A DNA stretch of 64,000 nucleotides, taken from assembly GCF_040438885.1 (NCBI RefSeq), contig NZ_CP159218.1, positions 2,666,001-2,730,000 of the forward strand. The letters run 5' to 3'. Origin of the DNA: Nakamurella sp. A5-74. GTDB lineage: Bacteria > Actinomycetota > Actinomycetes > Mycobacteriales > Nakamurellaceae. The position numbers and the translations under genes were made by a program. The first letter of the stretch is position 1; each line of letters opens with the position of its first letter. The notes under the pieces were generated by a model. It ran no database searches. It was given only the letters and a program-made list of their open reading frames with translations, and was not told the origin of the DNA. This document shows positions 55,630 to 64,000 of the stretch, piece by piece.

Positions 55630-57129
55630 TCAGCACGCCCGATGGGTGATCCGCCCACCCACGCAGGTCAGCAACACCCGCATCGAGGCAAGTTCCGCCG
55701 GATCGATGGCCAGCGGGTCCCGCGTCACCAGCACCACATCGCCGGCGTCGCCCACCTCGGGCCGCAGTCGACCACCGGTGGACGCGGCCAAGGCCTGGGC
55801 CGCGGTGAGCGCCTGTTCACCGTGCCAGGCCGGTCGGCCGGCATCAGTGCGGGTCACGGCGGCACTGATCGCCCGCCACGGGTCGAGCGCGGACACCGGA
55901 GCGTCGGAGCCCAGCTCGAGCACCGCACCGGCATCCAGCAGTGCGCGATAGGCGAAGGCGTCCGAGGTCCGACCGGCCCACTGCACGTCCGCGACGTCCC
56001 GATCCTCGACGGCGTGCGCCGGTTGGACGCCGGCAGTGACCCCCAGCGCAGCGAACCGACCCCGGTCGGCGGGTTCGACGAGTTGGGCGTGTTCGATCCG
56101 TCCACCGACACCCGCCTGCTGGAAACAGTCGAGGGCCAACGTGTTGGCCCGGTCCCCGATCGCGTGCACGGCGAACGAGATGCCCTGTGCCGCAGCGATC
56201 CGGATGGTGGCCGTCAGCTCGGCCACGTCCTGGGTGAGCATGCCGTGATCGGTGGTGCCCGGGTAGGCGTCGTGACACAGTGCCGTCCGGGAGTTGAGCG
56301 ATCCGTCGATGAGCACCTTGCACGGGCCGACCGTCACCAGTCCGTCGGTACCCGGGAGCGGGTCACCGGTGCGCTGCCCGGCGGCGAGCGCGTCCTCCAG
56401 CAGCGGCCGGAAGATGGCCGCGTCCACCCGGACCGGGAGGCCATCGGGCGCCAGCGCGGCCCGACGCGTCCACTCGAGATGCGTGTCGACGAACTCGTAG
56501 TCCCGGATCCGGGTGACGCCGCGTGTGGCCGCCGCGTGCAGGGCTTCCAGTGCCCACCCGTCGAGCGTCCGCTGTGAGGGCTGCGGCAGGGCTGCCACCG
56601 CCCGGAAGCAGTCGTCCTCCTTGAGCAGGCCGGTCGGATGGCCGGCGAACCCCACCAGCTCCAGCGCCGACGGCGAGAGCCAGATCGAGTGCAGATCCTG
56701 CGAGATCGCCGCGACCGGAACCCCCGGCAGCGCCGCGTCCCAGTGCGCGGCGGCGGGGATCTCGCTCCACAACGCATCCCGGAATCCGAAGCCGCTCAGC
56801 AGCTCTGCCCGCTCTTCCGCGGAACGAGCGGCCTGTGCTGCCGTCATCACAGCCACGACGTCAGCGGCTGACGTCGTCGCACTGAGGTCCACCCGCCGGC
56901 GGGCGATCGCCCACTGCGTGAAATGGACGTGACCGTCCTGCAACCCCGGCAACAGCACGCCACCGTCGCCCTCGACGACCACGATGTCGCCGCCGGCAGT
57001 GGTGCCGCCGGCGGCCACACCAGCCACCTCGCCGGGGTCGATCGCCACGATGACGCCCCCCTCGATCCGGACGTCGTGGGTCTCGGGTGAACCGGCGAAT
57101 CGCACCCTTCGGATCAGCATGTGCACCAC
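55630..57129 (-). CDS. Amidohydrolase (YtcJ-like)
   Basis: A 499-residue metal-dependent hydrolase of the amidohydrolase superfamily. The HxH metal site is in LLPGLQDGHVHFTQWAIARR. More sites are FAVHAIGDRANTLALDCFQQ, GRIEHAQLVEPADRGRFAAL and LGSDAPVSALDPWRAI. The pattern fits the YtcJ-like group. The substrate is unknown. It is 72 bp upstream of hisA and 18 bp after the methyltransferase gene. Confidence 0.9.
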   Translation of the reverse strand: MVHMLIRRVRFAGSPETHDVRIEGGVIVAIDPGEVAGVAAGGTTAGGDIVVVEGDGGVLLPGLQDGHVHFTQWAIARRRVDLSATTSAADVVAVMTAAQAARSAEERAELLSGFGFRDALWSEIPAAAHWDAALPGVPVAAISQDLHSIWLSPSALELVGFAGHPTGLLKEDDCFRAVAALPQPSQRTLDGWALEALHAAATRGVTRIRDYEFVDTHLEWTRRAALAPDGLPVRVDAAIFRPLLEDALAAGQRTGDPLPGTDGLVTVGPCKVLIDGSLNSRTALCHDAYPGTTDHGMLTQDVAELTATIRIAAAQGISFAVHAIGDRANTLALDCFQQAGVGGRIEHAQLVEPADRGRFAALGVTAGVQPAHAVEDRDVADVQWAGRTSDAFAYRALLDAGAVLELGSDAPVSALDPWRAISAAVTRTDAGRPAWHGEQALTAAQALAASTGGRLRPEVGDAGDVVLVTRDPLAIDPAELASMRVLLTCVGGRITHRAC

Positions 57130-57147
57130 CGTAGGACCTGGCCGTGA

Positions 57148-58356
57148 TCAGCCCGAACGCGGCCCGCGTACCGCCCGACACCAGTAGGCGACCTGGCCCC
57201 TCCCGACTCTCGCCAACACGAGCGTGGCCACCTCGGACGTGCTGCCGCTCAGGGCCTTGCGGAACCGACGGCGGAACTGATCGGGATCGATGCCGGTACC
57301 GCGCTGCTTGATCTCCAGCGTCCCGACGCCGGTGGCGCGGATCCACCCGGCAATCGTCTTCTCGTTCACCGCGCCGGTCTCCAGCACCTCGAAGGCCCGC
57401 ACACCGTCCGGGACGACGCCCCCGGTGACGTAGGCCAGATGACCGTCCAGCAGTCGCAGTCCGTGCCGGGATGCCCAGTGCCGCACCAGGTGTGCGCGCA
57501 CCACAGCGGCATCCGGGTCGATCAGGTATCGACCGACCGCGCCCGCGACGGTGTGCTCGCCGCCGTCGCCGTCGGCATCGGTGATCTGCCAGTGGGCACC
57601 GTCCGAGCCGAGCACGGTGGCACGTCGGCGGATGCCGTCGACTGCGAACCGCTGCGGCCAGAGCACCGACTCCCGAGCGCCGCCGTCGAGCGAGACGATC
57701 TCCACCTCGCCGGGACGAGCCAGGCCGTCGTAGTCGATCCCCGGCGGCAACCGCAGCACGACGCGTTCCTCGTGGTGGACGTCGTCGAGTTCGGCCACCG
57801 ACGGGATGGTGTCGAGGCCGGTGATGCGACGCGACGACCCGGCCGCCCGGCGAGCCGGGTCGGCGTACAGCACGCAGCCGCGGGACACCCTGCTCCTGGC
57901 ATCGGCACGCACCACCTGCAGACCGGTGTTGTGTTCGGCCATCCGCAACCGGACGGCGTCCAGATCCGAGCCCAGGACGGTCGTGTCCGGCGCGAGCTGG
58001 TGCAGCGCAGCCAGATCGGTGCCGATCGAACAGGTCAGGTCGTGGACTCCCAGTCCGGCGCCGAGCAGCCGCCGCGCCCGGTGCAGCGCCACCGGCCACG
58101 GGCTGGCCTGTTGCAGCGCCTCGTCCGTGAACAACCAGTCGGCGGCTCGCTCGGGCAGCTTGGTCAGGGCACGTCGACGCAATCGGATGGTCTCGACGAC
58201 GGCGGCAGCGTGCGTCCCGGCGACCGCGCGCACCCTGGGAAGATCCGCCAGCAGCGTTCCGTCGGCCAGCGCGAGTGTCTCGGCCACCCCGAGGGAGTGC
58301 GACCCGTTCCGGGACAGCAGGAAATCCAGATCGGGGCCGGAGAACCCGTATGCCAC
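57148..58356 (-). CDS. SAM methyltransferase with THUMP-like domain
   Basis: A 402-residue protein. The central Rossmann part has the SAM loop VHDLTCSIGTDLAALHQ and VLYADPARRAAGSSRRI. C-terminal residues about 310-400 resemble the THUMP-like/PG_1098 ferredoxin-like domain (FEVLETGAVNEKTIAGWIRA, TLEIKQRGTGIDPDQFRRRF). It has the architecture of putative RNA methyltransferases; the target is unknown. It lies 8 bp from the downstream ABC ATPase end. Confidence 0.85.
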   Translation of the reverse strand: MAYGFSGPDLDFLLSRNGSHSLGVAETLALADGTLLADLPRVRAVAGTHAAAVVETIRLRRRALTKLPERAADWLFTDEALQQASPWPVALHRARRLLGAGLGVHDLTCSIGTDLAALHQLAPDTTVLGSDLDAVRLRMAEHNTGLQVVRADARSRVSRGCVLYADPARRAAGSSRRITGLDTIPSVAELDDVHHEERVVLRLPPGIDYDGLARPGEVEIVSLDGGARESVLWPQRFAVDGIRRRATVLGSDGAHWQITDADGDGGEHTVAGAVGRYLIDPDAAVVRAHLVRHWASRHGLRLLDGHLAYVTGGVVPDGVRAFEVLETGAVNEKTIAGWIRATGVGTLEIKQRGTGIDPDQFRRRFRKALSGSTSEVATLVLARVGRGQVAYWCRAVRGPRSG

Positions 58357-58364
58357 AACAGGTG

Positions 58365-59204
58365 TCAGCTTCGGGCGTGGGCGAAGAACCGGCCGTCCCT
58401 GGACTGCAGCTCCAGATCCGTCCCGAAGGTGTCGGCGAGGTTCTGCTCGGTGAGTGTCGCTGCCATCGGTCCGGCTGCGACCACCGCTCCGTCCCGCAGC
58501 AGCAGGACATGGGTGAAGCCGACGGGAATCTCCTCGACGTGGTGCGTCACCAGCACCGTGGCGGGCGATGCCGGATCGTCGGCGAGCAGCGACAGGCGCT
58601 TCAGCAGGTCCTCCCGGCCACCGAGGTCGAGACCCGCAGCCGGCTCGTCCAACAGCAGCAGTTCGGGATCGGTCATCAGGGCCCGCGCGGCCAGCACCCG
58701 CTTGCGTTCGCCCTCCGAGAGCGTGCCGTAGGAGCGGTCGGCGAGGCCGGTGACACCCATCGCCGCCAGCAGTTCACCCGCCCGTCCGAAGTCGAGCTCG
58801 TCGTAGCGTTCCCGCCAGCGCCCCAGGACGCCGTAACCGGCCGAGACGACCACGTCGATGACCTTCTCCGCAGCGGGCACCCGCGCAGCGAGTGCTGCGG
58901 ACGACAGCCCGATGAACGGCCGGATCTCGCTGACAGCGACCGCGCCGAGGCGCTGACCGAGCACGTGGGCCCGGCCGGAAGTGGGGTGCAGTTGCGCCGC
59001 AGCGATCTGCACGAGCGTTGTCTTGCCTGCTCCGTTGGGGCCGAGGACGACCCAGCGTTCGTCGGCGCGCACATCCCACCGCACGGCGTCGAGCAGGACG
59101 GCCGGTCCCCTACGGACCGTCACATCGAACAGATGGACGACCGAATCGGGAGCGGGCACGATCGACAGCGCTGGGGATTCGGTCACGCCCCCATTGTTCC
59201 GCAT
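58365..59204 (-). CDS. ABC transporter ATP-binding protein, orphan
   Basis: A 279-residue ABC ATPase with Walker A GPNGAGKTT (about 55-63), signature LSEGERKRV, Walker B ELLLLDEPAAGLD and switch His in LVTHHVEEIPVGFTH. No membrane subunit lies nearby. It resembles the YlmA/ModF-like group of stand-alone ATPases. ATG 59204 or GTG 59186 may be the start. The frame is open far upstream through glgX and guaB1 but not coding there. Confidence 0.9.
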   Translation of the reverse strand: MRNNGGVTESPALSIVPAPDSVVHLFDVTVRRGPAVLLDAVRWDVRADERWVVLGPNGAGKTTLVQIAAAQLHPTSGRAHVLGQRLGAVAVSEIRPFIGLSSAALAARVPAAEKVIDVVVSAGYGVLGRWRERYDELDFGRAGELLAAMGVTGLADRSYGTLSEGERKRVLAARALMTDPELLLLDEPAAGLDLGGREDLLKRLSLLADDPASPATVLVTHHVEEIPVGFTHVLLLRDGAVVAAGPMAATLTEQNLADTFGTDLELQSRDGRFFAHARS

Positions 59205-59345
59205 TGCGTTGTGGCGCTCCGATCGCCCCGCCGGGCGGCGGAGTTCGGTGGAAGTTCGGTGGGAGTTCGATCGGCGGGCAGCGGAGAGGGACGTCGGCAC
59301 CGCCCTGGTGCCGACAGGCAGCAGCGATCGTGAAGAATCGGCCGG

Positions 59346-61505
59346 ATGCGCCCAGAACTCGGATCCGGTCCCGAGCGCCCCGCGCGTCCGTACGGCTACG
59401 CGCCGCAGTCGAACTCGCTGTTCCCGGGCCGGCCGGATCCACTGGGTGCAACGGTCACCCCCACCGGTACGAACTTCTCGGTGGTGGCCGACGGGCTCAC
59501 CTCGGCGGAGGGCTCCGGCATCCAGTTGTGTCTCATCGACGCGGACGGCGGCGAGCGGCGCTGGGACATCCGCGATGTGACCCGCGGTCGGTGGCACGCC
59601 TTCGTGCCAGGGGTGCGGGCCGGTCAGCGGTACGGCTACCGGGTGGCGGCCCACGACGCGTCCAAGCTGCTGCTGGACCCCTATGCCCGCCGGGTCCACA
59701 GCACCGAGTACGACCTGATCGCGGCGAACACCCGCGGCGCGGACACGGCGGGCGCGGCGCCGCTGGGAATCGTCACCGAGCCGATCCGGTCGCACAGCGA
59801 GCCGCCGAGGGTGCCGTGGGAGCACACGGTGATCTACGAGGCGCACGTCCGCGGTCTGACCGCACTGCACCCCGAGATCCCCGCCGAACTCCGGGGCACC
59901 TTCGCCGGCGTCGCCCACCCTGCGGTGATCGCCCACCTGCGCGGGCTGGGGGTGACGACGCTCGAACTGTTGCCGGTGCACGCCATCGCGTCCGAGCCCG
60001 GCCTGGTCGCGACCGGTCGCCGCAACTACTGGGGGTACTCGACGCTGTCGTTCTTCGCGCCCCATCCGGGATATGCCAGCGCCCCCGGCCGCGAGCTCGC
60101 CGAGTTCGTCCAGATGGTCGACTCGCTGCACGACGCGGGGATCGAGGTGGTCCTGGACGTGGTCTACAACCACACCTGCGAGGGCGGTCCGGAGGCGCCG
60201 ATCTGGTTGTCCTTCAGGGGTCTGGCTCCGCAGACGTACTACCTGCCCGACGGATCCGACCTGACCGGCTGCGGCAACACGCTGCAGGTCGGCTCGCTGG
60301 CGTCGGTGCGGATGGTCACCGACTCGCTGCGCTACTGGGCGCAGGAGCTGGGCGTCGACGGCTTCCGCTTCGACCTGGCGCCGGTACTCGGACGCCCGGA
60401 CGGCGGCGGCTTCGACGCCCGCGGCGCCCTGCTCACCGCCATCGCCACCGATCCGGTGCTCTCGCAGTGCAAGCTCATCGCCGAGCCGTGGGATGCCACC
60501 GGCGACGGGTATGCCGCCGGTCGGTTCGGCCTCGACTGGGCGGAGTGGAACGATGCGTTCCGGGACGACGTCCGCGACTTCTGGCGCGGGCACGGTCGGG
60601 TGACGGATCTGGCCTTCCGGTTGACCGGCTCCCAGGACAGATTCGGTGACGGGCGTCGGCCGTCCGCCTCGGTCAACTTCGTCACCGCGCACGACGGCTT
60701 CACCCTCCGGGACCTGGTGTCCTACAGCGGGAAGCACAACCAGGCGAACGGCGAACAGAACCGCGACGGTACCGACAACAACCGCTCGGACAACCACGGC
60801 ACCGAAGGCCCGACCGACGATGCGGTGATCAGCGAGTTGCGGCGGCGGCAGGCGCGCAACCTTGCCGCCACCCTGCTGCTGTCGACCGGGACGCCGATGG
60901 TCAGCATGGGCGACGAGCTGTGGCGCACCCAGGGCGGCAACAACAATGCCTACTGTCAGGACAATCCGACGAGCTGGCTGGCCTGGCCGGGTGCGGACCT
61001 GTCCGGCTCCGACGGCAGTGCGCCGGATGTGGCCGAACACGGTGCAGCGCAGGAGATGCTGGCGTTCTTCCGGCGGGTGCTCGACGTCCGGCTGCGCGCC
61101 TCGGCGCTGCACCAGGGTGAGTTCTTCGTCGGCGAGAGCCAGCCGGGCCATGACGGTCATCCGGATCTGGTGTGGTTCGCCGAGCAGGGCCGACCGATGA
61201 CCGAGGACGACTGGAACTCCCCGGACCGCCGGACACTGACCATGTGGGTCAACGGCAGCGCGGTCACCGGCCACGGCCCGCACGGCGAGCTGACCGCAGA
61301 CGATTCCTGGCTGCTCGTGCTGCACGCCGGTGCGGACGAGACCGAGCTGACGTTGCCGGCCGGTGGCTACGCAACGGTCTACCACCCGACCCTCGACACC
61401 TCTACCGGCACAGGCCGGCCTGAGGACCTCCGCCCGCTCTCGGCCGGCGTCGACATCACGGTGCCCGGTCGGACGGTCCTGCTGCTGCGCGCCGAACGGC
61501 CCTGA
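59346..61505 (+). CDS. glgX: Glycogen debranching enzyme
   Basis: A 719-residue GH13 isoamylase-type enzyme that removes the short branches left by glycogen phosphorylase. An N-terminal CBM48 precedes the catalytic barrel: VVLDVVYNHTCEGG, VDGFRFDLAPVLGR with the nucleophile Asp, KLIAEPWDATGDGY with the general acid and NFVTAHDGFTLRDLVSYS. Its length is usual. A gene for glycogen phosphorylase lies 1.8 kb away on the other strand, so both steps of glycogen breakdown are in this corner. Confidence 0.97.
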   Translation: MRPELGSGPERPARPYGYAPQSNSLFPGRPDPLGATVTPTGTNFSVVADGLTSAEGSGIQLCLIDADGGERRWDIRDVTRGRWHAFVPGVRAGQRYGYRVAAHDASKLLLDPYARRVHSTEYDLIAANTRGADTAGAAPLGIVTEPIRSHSEPPRVPWEHTVIYEAHVRGLTALHPEIPAELRGTFAGVAHPAVIAHLRGLGVTTLELLPVHAIASEPGLVATGRRNYWGYSTLSFFAPHPGYASAPGRELAEFVQMVDSLHDAGIEVVLDVVYNHTCEGGPEAPIWLSFRGLAPQTYYLPDGSDLTGCGNTLQVGSLASVRMVTDSLRYWAQELGVDGFRFDLAPVLGRPDGGGFDARGALLTAIATDPVLSQCKLIAEPWDATGDGYAAGRFGLDWAEWNDAFRDDVRDFWRGHGRVTDLAFRLTGSQDRFGDGRRPSASVNFVTAHDGFTLRDLVSYSGKHNQANGEQNRDGTDNNRSDNHGTEGPTDDAVISELRRRQARNLAATLLLSTGTPMVSMGDELWRTQGGNNNAYCQDNPTSWLAWPGADLSGSDGSAPDVAEHGAAQEMLAFFRRVLDVRLRASALHQGEFFVGESQPGHDGHPDLVWFAEQGRPMTEDDWNSPDRRTLTMWVNGSAVTGHGPHGELTADDSWLLVLHAGADETELTLPAGGYATVYHPTLDTSTGTGRPEDLRPLSAGVDITVPGRTVLLLRAERP

Positions 61506-63044
<1,539 letters not shown>

Positions 63045-63189
63045 CGCTGAACTGACGGGTTCTCGACGAGCGTGTAGAGATGCCGTTGTGACTAAAGGGT
63101 CTCGTCTCCTCCGTCGCTCGACCACCGAAACTCTCTCTGCGAGGGACGACGGCCTGAGATCCCGATCCTGGATCCTGGTAGTGCGGGGC

Positions 63190-63294
63190 CGCGGATGAGG
63201 GCGACGCGCAGCCCTCTGCAGCGATGGATGGGCCGGCGAGCGCAGCGAGCCGGCACATCCGAGTGAAGCCTGCGGAGCGGCGCCCTCATCCGCG
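63190..63294. repeat. 105-bp palindromic non-coding element
   Basis: A perfect 14-bp inverted repeat CGCGGATGAGGGCG (63190-63203 and complement 63281-63294) encloses about 77 bases, which hold an inner palindrome with GCCGGC arms. Part of it matches the spacer at 19788-19850. The layout is that of a REP/MITE-type dispersed element. It lies between guaB1 and the phosphorylase gene, and may act as a terminator for both. Confidence 0.65.
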
Positions 63295-63323
63295 ATACCG
63301 CGTCATGGGCCTCCCCCTCGACC

Positions 63324-64000
63324 TCAGGCGGTGGTGACGAGCCCCATCTCGGCGACCGAGGCGAGCCCGGCGTGCTGGGGGACGATGCGGACGGTGTAGC
63401 CGACCGGACCCGAGCGGTCCAGGTGGACGTCGGCCTGGAAGCGGTGGCCGTCCCCGTTGCCGATGAACTCCATGTCGACGAGCTCCGTCTCCGACAGCAC
63501 CTCCTGCGAGTCGACGCGCCCGACGACTGCCTGCACGAGCACGTCCTCCGGCTGCAGACCACCGAGATCGAGGTAGGCGCGCACCGTCATGACGTTGCCG
63601 AGCGAGGGCTCCTGGTCGATCCCGGACGCATCGACGTTGACCACCCGGACCTGCGGCCAGGCAGCGCGGACCGAGTCCTTCCAGTGCGCAAAAGCCTTGG
63701 CCTGCGGGAGATCCGAGTTCAACGCCCGCGCTGCGGCACTCGCCGGACCGTAGTAGCCGTTGACGTAGTCGCGGACCATCCTGGTGGCCTGGACCCGCGG
63801 CCCGAGGTAGGACAGGGTGTGCCGGATCATCTCGACCCAGCCGTCCGGACGCGCCTCGGGGCCGCGTTCGTAGAACAGCGGCGCGACCTTCTGCTCCAGC
63901 AACTCGTACAGCGCCGTCGCCTCCAGATCGTCGCGGCGGGTGTCGTCCTCGACGTTCGCACTCGGGATGGTCCAGCCGTCGCGGCCGTCGTAGAGCTCGT
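63324..64000 (-). CDS. glgP: Alpha-glucan phosphorylase, C-terminal part (runs off the window)
   Basis: About 225 C-terminal residues of a larger protein whose start lies beyond the right edge. The part DGRDGWTIPSANVEDDTRRD, then DLEATALYELLEQKVAPLFY, and GWVEMIRHTLSYLGPRVQATRMVRDYVNGYY match the ends of actinobacterial alpha-glucan phosphorylases (GlgP, Rv1328 type). It releases glucose-1-phosphate from glycogen and works with GlgX. The catalytic PLP part is outside. Confidence 0.9.
   Translation of the reverse strand, partial: ELYDGRDGWTIPSANVEDDTRRDDLEATALYELLEQKVAPLFYERGPEARPDGWVEMIRHTLSYLGPRVQATRMVRDYVNGYYGPASAAARALNSDLPQAKAFAHWKDSVRAAWPQVRVVNVDASGIDQEPSLGNVMTVRAYLDLGGLQPEDVLVQAVVGRVDSQEVLSETELVDMEFIGNGDGHRFQADVHLDRSGPVGYTVRIVPQHAGLASVAEMGLVTTA

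Overview
The window comes from a high-GC Gram-positive chromosome of the Actinomycetes. The lines of evidence are the strong G/C bias at third codon positions, many GTG starts, stop/start overlaps (ATGA, GTGA, TGATG), and the families present: DUF2550 after atpC, a very long disordered Rho, a PriA-type HisA, a GuaB1-type IMPDH homologue, a PPOX/F420-type oxidoreductase and a DUF222/HNH protein. A Nakamurella-like lineage is possible, but that is a guess that the sequence alone cannot confirm.

Layout. 0.1-2.6 kb: a minus-strand operon of a small secreted protein, an ABC ATPase and its permease, behind a CRP-type palindrome. 2.7-12.8 kb: wecA-like, atpI-like, atpZ, atpBEFHAGDC and DUF2550, all minus strand. 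12.8-20 kb: a 17-bp repeat array, two small plus-strand membrane genes, a minus-strand sua5, a plus-strand namZ-amiE-like peptidoglycan recycling pair, a minus-strand DUF222/HNH gene and a gene-free 0.8 kb tract of 143-bp repeats. 20-30.8 kb: prmC, prfA, rpmE, a PPOX protein and rho, then the lysA-X-hom-thrC-thrB operon, all minus strand. The rho/rpmE/prfA/prmC/sua5/wecA/atp order that is common in this phylum is therefore kept but opened in two places by foreign-looking modules. 31-35.8 kb: DUF3105-DUF305 pair, tRNA-Arg(CCG), MaoC-like hydratase, cytochrome P450 and a TRIC-type channel.

35.8-48.1 kb is an accessory region. It holds a broken aldehyde dehydrogenase joined to a broken EamA transporter, a decayed IS110-type transposase, a frameshifted membrane-protein gene, an apparent five-gene stress/metal cluster (unknown small protein, ChrB-N-like protein, DUF1232 protein, membrane protein, ZIP transporter), a three-gene operon of a Tat-exported His-rich PHP protein, an unknown protein and a secreted metallophosphatase, and an IS3-type element with both ends but a broken transposase.

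48.1-64 kb returns to housekeeping content: a divergent EamA/LysR pair with a clear operator, hisI and hisF, an ankyrin protein, purU, a terpene-cyclase-fold protein, hisA/priA, an amidohydrolase, a THUMP-like methyltransferase, an ABC ATPase, glgX, guaB1, and the 3' end of a glycogen phosphorylase gene that runs off the right edge.

The two most interesting places are the 39.7-42.8 kb cluster behind a palindromic operator and the 43.1-46.5 kb PHP/unknown/metallophosphatase operon. All calls come from reading the sequence; no database search was run.
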